Shown in pieces: positions 35,256 to 42,524 of a stretch of DNA of 64,000 bases. The number at the start of each line of letters is the position of its first letter. The stretch's first letter is position 1. The position numbers were made by a program, and so were the translations under genes. Location: NCBI GenBank assembly GCA_964408455.1, contig CAYOZN010000002.1:248001-312000 (forward strand), written 5' to 3'. The notes below the pieces were generated by a model. That model was given only the letters and a program-made list of their open reading frames with translations, did not search any database and was not told the DNA's origin. The DNA comes from CAYOZN01 sp964408455 (GTDB lineage: Bacteria; Planctomycetota; Phycisphaerae; UBA1845; UTPLA1).

Positions 35256-35891
35256 ATGCAGCCGCCCAAATTGCCCCCGACATCACACACGCTCAACGAA
35301 TGGCGGACATTTGCGCTCGAGTTTGTCCGCGGCCACTTTCGCGAGTACGCACCGCCGGAACTGACCGGCGGCCGGGTCTTTGCGCGATCGCCGCTGGAGG
35401 GCGAGGGGGCCGCCGCCGTGTTCAGCTTCAGCTCCGGGCGTGGAAACAGCGGCCCACAGCCATACTACGTCATTGTGGGCGAGACGGAGCCGAACTATTA
35501 CCCCGAGCAGGGCCTCGACGTCGAAGATGCCTACTGCCTGCACCTTGGCACGCGCTTCATGCTGGTCATGGGCATCGCCCAGGTGCCGCCGGGACAGCCC
35601 GATGACTCGGGCTACGACGCGGCACGCGACGCGCGAATGGTCGTCGACCGCGTGGCTCCCGATCGTGTGCTGAGCGATGTCGCCATCGCCGCCACGTTTG
35701 ATGTGGGCGGCGAGATGCACACCGTGCTGCGGTGCAGCATCGATAATCAGCCGGTGTACGTCTTCGGGCGCGATGCACCGAACGGGTTCTCAACGCGCGT
35801 GGACCTGGCCCCTCAGGTCGTCTTCCGCATTCACCTAGGTCGTGTGCTGCTGGCCGAGCCGGATCCCGCGGGGCCGAAGCGGGCGGACTAA
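35256..35891 (+). CDS. Soluble protein of unknown function
   Basis: 211 residues from the ATG at 35256, where GGGAGG lies only two bases upstream. An upstream in-frame start at 35139 would overlap the divergent kinase gene region and adds a basic tail. It has no signal peptide or membrane helix. A conserved-looking core reads YYVIVGETEPNYYPEQGLDV, then AYCLHLGTRFMLVMGIAQV, and the C-terminus is a beta-rich stretch (VDLAPQVVFRIHLGRVLL). I do not recognise a family. It is transcribed divergently from the kinase and is followed by a repeat cluster, so no functional partner can be inferred. Confidence 0.65.
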   Translation: MQPPKLPPTSHTLNEWRTFALEFVRGHFREYAPPELTGGRVFARSPLEGEGAAAVFSFSSGRGNSGPQPYYVIVGETEPNYYPEQGLDVEDAYCLHLGTRFMLVMGIAQVPPGQPDDSGYDAARDARMVVDRVAPDRVLSDVAIAATFDVGGEMHTVLRCSIDNQPVYVFGRDAPNGFSTRVDLAPQVVFRIHLGRVLLAEPDPAGPKRAD

Positions 35892-36324
35892 GTAACACGT
35901 TGTCTGGTGGAGACGCCTCGGCTATTCGCGGGCCGGCGCGGCGGATATGATCGTGTCGAATGGTGTTCTTGATGTGAATCGAAGATGACGCACACGGTGA
36001 GTCGAACTGCTCACAAAGCAGTGGCACCGCCAGAAGCCGCACTGCTCACAAAGTAGTTGCACGCGGCACTGTCCCGGCGCGACGGGAAGCAGTGGCACGC
36101 GGGGCAAAGGCACCGGTGAGTCGCACTGCTCACAGAGCAGTGGCACCGCCAGAAGTCGCACTGCTCACAGAGCAGCGGCACCCGGCACTGTCCCGGCGCG
36201 ACGGGAAGCAGTGGCACCCGGAGTGCCACCGGTGAGTCGCACTGCTCACAGAGCAGTGGCACCCGGAGCAGTTGCACCGGGGTCGGTGGCGGCCGGGCGC
36301 GTCGTCGAATGTTGTCAGCACATT
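35892..36324. other. Intergenic region with tandem repeats
   Basis: The 433 bases hold no supported gene. Most of it is the 119/116-bp tandem repeat described separately. Short open frames here exist only because the repeat lacks stops; their peptides are shifted copies of one another. Confidence 0.7.
35997..36279. repeat. 119/116-bp tandem repeat with internal hairpins, 2.4 copies
   Basis: Unit A (35997-36115, 119 bases) and unit B (36116-36231, 116 bases) start GTGAGTCG and are about 90 percent identical; a partial unit C runs 36232-36279. Each contains ACTGCT-CACAG-AGCAGT stem-loops and a TCCCG-GCGCGA-CGGGA stem, always followed by GTGGCAC. The array lies 45 bases upstream of the ABC exporter operon. 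Confidence 0.85.
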
Positions 36325-37344
36325 ATGCCGCAGATCGAGGTTCACCAACTCACGAAGGTCTTCAAGGTGCCGGAGCGCGAAGCGGGGCTGCGCGCTTCCA
36401 TCGCGAGCGTCTTCCGCCGCCGGTTCAAGCAGGTTCGCGCGGTCGACGGGATCGACTTCGATATCGCCGAGGGCGAAGTGGTCGGCTTTCTGGGCCCCAA
36501 CGGCGCCGGAAAGACCACGACCCTCAAGATGCTTTCCGGCCTGCTGCACCCGACGGCGGGCGAGGCCCGGGTGCTTGGTCACGTGCCTTGGAAGCGGGAG
36601 GCGGATTATCTGCGGCGGATCAGCATGCTGATGGGCCAGCGCTCGCAGCTTCAATGGGATTTGCCGGCCGCCGATTCGTTCCTCGTCCACGCCGCGATCT
36701 ATGGCATTCCAAAGGCGGAGTTTGAGTCAGCGCGGGAGGAGCTGGTCGAGCTGCTCGACCTCGGCGGCATTCTGAAGAAGCAGGTGCGGACGCTGTCGCT
36801 GGGCGAGCGGATGAAGTGCGAGATCTGCGTCTCGCTTTTGCACCGGCCGGCGGTGCTCTTTCTGGACGAGCCCACGATCGGCGTCGACATCACCATGCAG
36901 GCCCGCATCCGCGAGTTCATCGCCCGGCACAACCGCCAGACCGGCGCGACCATCATTCTCACCAGTCACTACATGGCGGATGTGGCGGCCTTGTGCAGGC
37001 GCATCATCGTCATCGATCACGGTCGTATTCTCTCCGACGGCTCGCTGGCGGAGATGACGGCCAGAGTGGCGCCGTTCAAGGTCATCAAGATCGATGTCGA
37101 TCGCGAGCTCAATGGCGAGGACCTGTCGCGCTTCGGCGAGGTGCTCTCAAGCGAAGGGCGCAAGGCCATCATCCGCGTGCCGAAGGCGATGACGTCAACG
37201 GCGACCACGCGAATTCTGTCGGAGCTGCCGGTGCTCGATCTCACCATCGAAGACCCGCCGATCGAAGACGTCATCGCCCGCGTCTTTGGCCAGCGGCCCG
37301 ACGCACCGGTGACGTCGTCCGGCGCTGCGGGAGGCGGGGCATAG
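36325..37344 (+). CDS. ABC-2 type transporter ATP-binding protein
   Basis: 339 residues from the ATG at 36325; an in-frame start at 36211 lies in the tandem repeat and gives a low-complexity tail. Walker A GPNGAGKTT at residues 57-65, signature LSLGER (variant of LSGGQ), Walker B VLFLDEP, and the H-loop histidine in TSHYMADV are all present. A C-terminal regulatory part of about 90 residues follows. The LSLGER variant and the two downstream permeases match ABC-2 exporters whose permeases belong to the DUF990/ABC2_membrane_6 kind. The operon is ATPase, permease, permease, with gaps of 1 and 13 bases. Substrate unknown. Confidence 0.93.
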   Translation: MPQIEVHQLTKVFKVPEREAGLRASIASVFRRRFKQVRAVDGIDFDIAEGEVVGFLGPNGAGKTTTLKMLSGLLHPTAGEARVLGHVPWKREADYLRRISMLMGQRSQLQWDLPAADSFLVHAAIYGIPKAEFESAREELVELLDLGGILKKQVRTLSLGERMKCEICVSLLHRPAVLFLDEPTIGVDITMQARIREFIARHNRQTGATIILTSHYMADVAALCRRIIVIDHGRILSDGSLAEMTARVAPFKVIKIDVDRELNGEDLSRFGEVLSSEGRKAIIRVPKAMTSTATTRILSELPVLDLTIEDPPIEDVIARVFGQRPDAPVTSSGAAGGGA

Positions 37345-37345
37345 A

Positions 37346-38152
37346 ATGGCAGCCTTGCGCGCATTCCTGGCCGAGCTGCGGGCGGCGCTGGGCACCATGC
37401 TCCAGTATCGCGGCGAAATCCTGCTGTGGAGCATCTGGGGCATCATTCACCCGGCCGTGCTCTATGCCATGTGGAGTGCGGCGGCGGCATCCGGCGGCGG
37501 GGGGGACATTGCAGGTCTCGATCGGGCCGGCCTGGCGGCCTATTTCTTCGTCATGATGATTGTCGGCCACGTCAGCGGATCGTGGGATGTGTACACGATG
37601 GGTTATCTCGTGCGGCACGGCTCGCTGTCGCCGATGCTGCTGCGGCCGGTGCTGCCGATGTGGCATTCCCTGGCCGAGAACGTGTCGTACAAGATCGCGA
37701 CGCTGGCCTTCGTCATCCCTGCGTGGACGATCTTCGCCCTCATCATCAAGCCGCGCTTCGAGGCAGCGCCGTGGCAGCTTGCCCTGGGCACGCTGGCCGT
37801 GCTGCTGGGGGCAGCCCTGAACTACATCCTGTGCTACACCGTCTCGCTCGTCGCCTTCTGGGCGGCGAAGCTCGATGCCATGGGCGAGGTGTATTTTGGC
37901 CTGGCGATGTTTCTCGGCGGTCGCTTCGCCCCGGTCGAGGCCCTGCCCTCCGGCGTATGGCACGCCGCGATGGTCATGCCGTTTCGCTGGATGTTTCAAT
38001 TCCCCACCGATCTGCTCATGGGCCGCATCGCGCGACTGGATGAGGCCGCGAGGGGAATCGGCGTGCAGGCGGTTCTGCTGGCCGCGTTCATCGTGCTGTT
38101 CCGCCTGTGCTGGCGGGCAGCGGTGAAACGCTATACCGCCGTCAGCGGCTGA
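37346..38152 (+). CDS. ABC-2 type transporter permease (DUF990-like), first
   Basis: 268 residues, starting one base after the ATPase stop. Six predicted membrane helices: about 22-45, 62-85, 112-135, 148-172, 178-195 and 240-258. The amphipathic loop after the second helix (YLVRHGSLSPMLLRPVLPMWHSL, which should be read as YLVRHGSLSPMLL and RPVLPMWHS) carries the G-x-L-x-x-x-L-L-R-P motif of ABC-2 family permeases of this class. It forms a heterodimer with the next gene product in the cytoplasmic membrane. Confidence 0.88.
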   Translation: MAALRAFLAELRAALGTMLQYRGEILLWSIWGIIHPAVLYAMWSAAAASGGGGDIAGLDRAGLAAYFFVMMIVGHVSGSWDVYTMGYLVRHGSLSPMLLRPVLPMWHSLAENVSYKIATLAFVIPAWTIFALIIKPRFEAAPWQLALGTLAVLLGAALNYILCYTVSLVAFWAAKLDAMGEVYFGLAMFLGGRFAPVEALPSGVWHAAMVMPFRWMFQFPTDLLMGRIARLDEAARGIGVQAVLLAAFIVLFRLCWRAAVKRYTAVSG

Positions 38153-38165
38153 AGGGAGACCCGTC

Positions 38166-38966
38166 GTGCTTCGTGCCCTGCGGCTGGCATCGCTTTTCGC
38201 CCAGGTGAGCATCCAGAACTTCGCGGCCTATCGATTCGATCTGGTCACGCGGTTCTTCGTTTCGCTGATGCACCTGGGCGGCGAGCTGATCGCCGTCTGG
38301 ACCATCTTCAGCAACACGTCGACGCTCAACGGCTGGCGCTGGCAGCACATGCTGGTCCTCGCCGGCGTCTATCGCGTCGTCGCCGGCGGCATCCGCATCT
38401 CGATCGTCCCCAACATGCGCCGCCTGCTGGAGGACATCCACCAGGGCACGCTCGATTTTGTCCTGCTCAAGCCGGTCAATGCCCAGCTGCTGGTCGGCAT
38501 CCGCGAGTTCGTCGTCTGGCGCGTCGTTGATATTGTCCTCGGGCTCACGGTCGCCTTCATCGGCTGCCACCAGCTGATGGGCCGAATTCCACTCGCGCAG
38601 ACGGTCGTCTTCTTCTTCATGTTGATCGCCGGCTTCGCCATCGTGTACTCGGTGTGGCTGGCCCTGGCGGCGGCCTGCTTCTGGTTCGTGCGCGTGCAGA
38701 ACATCGAGATGGTCTTCTGGAATGTCTTCGAGGCCGGCCGCTATCCCATCAAGGTGTACAACCCCTGGGTGCAGTGGACGCTGACCTACGTCATTCCGCT
38801 TGCGTTCATTACCACCTTTCCCGCCGCCAGCCTCGCCGGCGATCCGGCCACCGGCATCACGCCCTGGTCGCCGGTCGTCGCCGGTGTCATGGCCGCAATT
38901 TCCCTCGCGGCGGCGAGTTTGCTGTGGCGATTCGGCCTGCGGCACTACAGCGGCGCCTCCGCCTGA
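38166..38966 (+). CDS. ABC-2 type transporter permease (DUF990-like), second
   Basis: 266 residues, 13 bases after the first permease. Six predicted helices. The loop motif IHQGTLDFVLLKPVNAQLLV corresponds to GSLSPMLLRPVLP in the first permease, which shows the two are paralogues. The C-terminal half has the helix SVWLALAAACFWFVRVQ followed by NIEMVFWNVFEAGRYP, typical of the family. It completes the export complex; no substrate-modifying enzyme lies beside it. The next gene starts 194 bases away, a stretch without a gene. Confidence 0.88.
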   Translation: MLRALRLASLFAQVSIQNFAAYRFDLVTRFFVSLMHLGGELIAVWTIFSNTSTLNGWRWQHMLVLAGVYRVVAGGIRISIVPNMRRLLEDIHQGTLDFVLLKPVNAQLLVGIREFVVWRVVDIVLGLTVAFIGCHQLMGRIPLAQTVVFFFMLIAGFAIVYSVWLALAAACFWFVRVQNIEMVFWNVFEAGRYPIKVYNPWVQWTLTYVIPLAFITTFPAASLAGDPATGITPWSPVVAGVMAAISLAAASLLWRFGLRHYSGASA

Positions 38967-39160
38967 GTGTGGACGACGGCCTCCAGCCGGCTCATCGACC
39001 GTCAGAAATCGCGTTGGTGCAACTCTCCACCGCTGCAAAGCTTGCAACGGCGACCATGCCGGCGGATTGCCCCGGACCAACTCGCGAAGTATGATCTATA
39101 TGGAAGTTCGGTAAGTGCCGCATCGGTCCCCGTGTCTCACGTCCTGCGGAGGGCCCGGCC

Positions 39161-40762
39161 ATGCATCTGATGATTCTGGAAAACCACCGGCTGCGCCACA
39201 CCTTGCGCCCCGCGGGCGACCGGGTGATGATCGGCTCAGACTCGGGCTGCGACATTCACCTGCCCGATCCCCGTCTGGGGAAGCACCAGGCCAGCCTCAT
39301 TCAGGATGGCGAGGGCGAATGGTGGCTGGAGGTGATCGACTGTGCCGTGCCCACCTGCCTCAATCGCACCATCCAGAAGAACCGCGCCCGCCTGCGCCAT
39401 GCCGACGAAATCGAGATGGGGCCCTTCGCCGTCCGCTTCTTCGTCGAATCCGAGAAGAGCCGCGAAGAACTGGCCCACGATCGCATGGTCGCCCTCACCA
39501 GGGCCCACGGCGAAATGGTGCCCATCGGCACCATCATCCAGAAGGACGACGTGCCCGCGCCCGTCACACGCGAAGATGTCGAACAATTCACGCTCCTTGC
39601 GCTCAAGTTGAACGCCGCGGAATCCATCGTTGACGCGCTGCCGCCCGTGCTGCGCGCCGTCCTGCGCACCTTCGAGGCAAAGCGCGCGTGGTTGGGCATC
39701 CGCAGGCACGAAAAGGGCGATCTCGACTGGACCCTGGGCCTTTCGCCGAAGGGCTCCGTCGACATGCCGCCCTATGTCAACACGCTCAAGGATCGCAGCC
39801 TGGACTTCGGCCATGCCCTGTGCGTGCCGAGCGTGCCGGTCGATGGCGTCGGCTCCGCCATGATCGCGCCGATCTTCGCGGGGGCGCACGTGCACGGTCT
39901 GGTGTATCTCGAAAACGACGCCGCAGACGCCGCCTACGACGAGGCGGCCTTGTCGCGCCTGCGCGCCCTGGCCTGCTGTGCGTCGGTCCCCGTCGACACC
40001 ATCCTGCACAAGAGCGCGGCCGTGAAGCGGGCCGCGGCGACGACCGGCCTGGCCATCGCGCGTGCCACGCAGGATGCACTCACGGTGCGGGCGATGCCGC
40101 AGTGGGACACGCTGAAAGTCGCCGCCTATCGCCACATGGGCACGGCCGTCGCCTGCGACTTCTACGATGTCGTGCAGCTTCGCAATAAAACCGCCGCCCT
40201 CATCGTTGCCAAGATTCACGTCGATCCCGTGGCCCTGCCGCGTTATTTTTCCGAGGTCCGCGCCGCCTTTCGCGCCGCCGCCCTCTACGGCGAGGCCCCG
40301 CACCTGTTCGCCCGCATGCTCAACTGGCTGCTTTTCGACGGTAACGCATCGACCTACGTCGACATCGCCGTGGCGACCATCTGCCCGCAGACCGGCAAGG
40401 TTGTTTACTGCCTCGCCGGCCAGCGCGTCATGATGGGTCAGGTCCACGCTGACGGCTCCTGCGAGCAGGTCGCCCCGTCGCCGCTGCCGCCGGTCGGCCA
40501 GATCAAGGCCCCGGCCTACGAATCGGGCGAGCTGACGCTGGAGCCGGGCGACTCGATCGCTATCGCGACGGACGGCGTGAACGCCGCGGTCAATGCCGAC
40601 GGCGCGGCATTCGGGCTGGAGAACCTGAAGGAGAATCTTTGCGACGGCCTCGGCGACACGCCGGGGCATGCACTCTCCGAGCTGGCCACCGACCTGAACG
40701 AGTATCTGGCCGAGGGGCAGAACCCGGAGGATATCACGGTGGTTCTGGCGCGCAGAGATTGA
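39161..40762 (+). CDS. FHA-GAF-PP2C (SpoIIE-type) protein phosphatase
   Basis: 533 residues. The GGAGGG before the ATG at 39161 is a good ribosome-binding site. Residues of about 5-100 are an FHA-like domain (RVMIGSDSGCDIHLPDPRLG, then KHQASL), but the usual GR and S-x-x-H residues that hold phosphothreonine are altered, so it may not bind phosphopeptides. A GAF-type sensor domain follows at about 145-290. The C-terminal 200 residues are a PP2C-type phosphatase of the SpoIIE/RsbU class: CDFYDV, then YVDIAVATICPQTGKVVYCL, then IAIATDGVNAAV, and NPEDITVVLARRD, with metal-binding aspartates kept. Such proteins usually dephosphorylate anti-sigma antagonists or act in partner switching. No such partner gene is adjacent. 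It ends 14 bases before the next lipoprotein gene. Confidence 0.85.
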   Translation: MHLMILENHRLRHTLRPAGDRVMIGSDSGCDIHLPDPRLGKHQASLIQDGEGEWWLEVIDCAVPTCLNRTIQKNRARLRHADEIEMGPFAVRFFVESEKSREELAHDRMVALTRAHGEMVPIGTIIQKDDVPAPVTREDVEQFTLLALKLNAAESIVDALPPVLRAVLRTFEAKRAWLGIRRHEKGDLDWTLGLSPKGSVDMPPYVNTLKDRSLDFGHALCVPSVPVDGVGSAMIAPIFAGAHVHGLVYLENDAADAAYDEAALSRLRALACCASVPVDTILHKSAAVKRAAATTGLAIARATQDALTVRAMPQWDTLKVAAYRHMGTAVACDFYDVVQLRNKTAALIVAKIHVDPVALPRYFSEVRAAFRAAALYGEAPHLFARMLNWLLFDGNASTYVDIAVATICPQTGKVVYCLAGQRVMMGQVHADGSCEQVAPSPLPPVGQIKAPAYESGELTLEPGDSIAIATDGVNAAVNADGAAFGLENLKENLCDGLGDTPGHALSELATDLNEYLAEGQNPEDITVVLARRD

Positions 40763-40776
40763 GGAGAGTCTTGACG

Positions 40777-41289
40777 ATGCGGCGGCTGGCACTTGTATTC
40801 ATCCTCGCGGCGGCGATATCCGTTGCCAACTGCCATTCAGATCAGCGGCCGCACGCGGATCAGCAGCCTGCGGCGGTGGAACCCACGCTCAAGGCGGATG
40901 CCCATCCGACTTTCTACTTCTGGCAACGATCGGAATCGCGCGACGTTGAAAAGGTATGGATGATCTGCGGCGAATCAGAGGGTTCGCGCGCCGTAGCGCG
41001 GTGGATGAACGAACGCCACGATGTTCTCGCGCGCTCGCAAAATCCCGACAGTCACGGTGCGTATGTCGTGTATGCGTTTCTTACCGAGAGCCAACCGAAT
41101 GGCGCCAGCGAAACCTACCCCCTTTATCTGGCGGAGTATTTCGGCGGGCGCGTGTCAATGCCAAAGGCCATGCGCGATGAGGGTGATGAGCGAAATGCGG
41201 TCACAAGAACTGATGCGCTTGCTGCCATCTTTGAGCAGCACGGAGAGCAACTGCCGCGAGTGCGTTTTCCAGCGCTTGCCTGGCCGTGA
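40777..41289 (+). CDS. Predicted lipoprotein of unknown function
   Basis: 170 residues from the ATG at 40777 (GAGGAG lies about 10 bases upstream). MRRLALVFILAAAISVANC is a signal peptide ending in a lipobox-like VANC, so the mature protein is probably lipid-anchored. After a polar linker the folded part contains FYFWQRSESRDVEKVWMICG and a C-terminal stretch RNAVTRTDALAAIF. There is no recognised family. The downstream gene codes for another small lipoprotein, but their sequences are not alike. It may share a transcript with the phosphatase gene. Confidence 0.65.
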   Translation: MRRLALVFILAAAISVANCHSDQRPHADQQPAAVEPTLKADAHPTFYFWQRSESRDVEKVWMICGESEGSRAVARWMNERHDVLARSQNPDSHGAYVVYAFLTESQPNGASETYPLYLAEYFGGRVSMPKAMRDEGDERNAVTRTDALAAIFEQHGEQLPRVRFPALAWP

Positions 41290-41438
41290 TCGTGCCGAAC
41301 CGCTGGTGCGAGTTCCCTTCGCACCCATCCCGATCGGATGAAAGCGGCGGACGGCGTTGTGTGGCACGACAGCGGGAGCATGGGCCTCCGGCCCGTCCGC
41401 ATTTGGCTGAGATTAGCAAAGCGAGATAGGAGATTACA

Positions 41439-41912
41439 TTGCGCAATACGGCCGCCTGCCTGTTTCTATTGCTTGTCCTTCCTCTGTCCGCCGGTTGCTC
41501 TCTGGATGTGGAGAGAATCACGGACGGCCGCTCCACGTATTACTTGCCGATCGCAGGGGAGCATGAAACAAACCAATGTTTCCTGCTGCTCGACGCCGGC
41601 ACCGAGGGGGCCGCGCGCCTGACCCAGTTGTTTACAGAACAACCGGAGTTGCTTCGGAGAATGGCCGACTGCGACGGTTGCGATCATCTGGTGTGTGAGT
41701 TGGTGGTGGTCAGACGAGTGGAGGGCGAAAACATTTTGTGTCAGGTGCACCTCGAGCGTGAAGCGGCAGATTTGCGCCCGACCGACACGAAGCGGAGCTC
41801 AGCCACGACGGGTCCGGCGGCGGAATCGGAAGCAGATGAATTCACCTTGATTTTTTCCCACCACGGCGAGGAAGTAAGTGATATTCAGTGGGCAACTAAA
41901 CCCTCAGGATAA
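41439..41912 (+). CDS. Predicted small lipoprotein of unknown function, TTG start
   Basis: 157 residues. The start is TTG at 41439, preceded by AGGAG six bases away, with MRNTAACLFLLLVLPLSAGC as signal peptide and lipobox (LSAGC). Mature residues of about 45-115 contain three cysteines in DCDGCDHLVCELV and a beta-rich run. The last third is polar and rich in acidic residues. No family recognised. The 149 bases before it hold no gene. The TTG is chosen because the signal peptide begins there and no ATG or GTG in frame fits. Confidence 0.6.
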   Translation: MRNTAACLFLLLVLPLSAGCSLDVERITDGRSTYYLPIAGEHETNQCFLLLDAGTEGAARLTQLFTEQPELLRRMADCDGCDHLVCELVVVRRVEGENILCQVHLEREAADLRPTDTKRSSATTGPAAESEADEFTLIFSHHGEEVSDIQWATKPSG

Positions 41913-42524
41913 TGAGGCGCCATACGCACTGCCATCCGTGTGCGGAGCAAGCGTCCCCTTGGCATCGTCTGAACGACCCCACGGAACGCTGAGCTACTCT
42001 GATAGGTAGCATGGAAGGCCCGGCCGCCGGCTACCGCGCGGCGAAGCATTCGCCCGCGAGCTGAATTCGTTAAGGGTTGTTCCGGATTGTTCCGGCCAGA
42101 TTTTTGTTCCGGGGCGCGCGCGGCCGGGATCGGACGCGAGGTCTACCATGCCGGCCAACCACCACGTGTAACAATTTCAATCTTTTTTCCGCTCCGCCCC
42201 CGCGGAACGGCGGGCAATGGTATTGGTGGATGCACAGCGTCCGGTGCCAGGCCGGTGCCCGTCAGCGAGTGCCACCGGGTGATGCGCGCCCCGGATTGTC
42301 TCGGATTGTCTCACCCATTTTTCCGTGAGGCGCCTCAAGCCGCCGCGCCATCCATTCTGCCTTTGCATGTCGCTGACGCTCCCTGGCAAAGAAAATGAAA
42401 AACAATCTTCAGTCTATTCCAACCCGCAACCCAAACTGCCCGGCCCCGGCAAATCACCACATCACCGAATTCCAAATTCCACATCTCAGATTTCAAATCT
42501 CAACTCACAGATAGCACTTCCCGC
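41913..42524. other. Non-coding region between convergent genes
   Basis: No gene is supported in these 612 bases. Short internal repeats are visible: TGTTCCGGATTGTTCCGG at about 42077-42094 with a third copy soon after, and CGGATTGTC twice at about 42292-42308. The right part (42380-42500) is unusually AT-rich and carries TCAAATCTCA-like pairs. A terminator for the reverse-strand phosphohexomutase is expected here but not obvious. Confidence 0.45.

Noticed and set aside
36011..36277. Cysteine-rich small proteins with LLCEQCDS-like repeats on the reverse strand
   Set aside because: They are translations of the 119/116-bp tandem repeat in different phases, with no start signals of their own.
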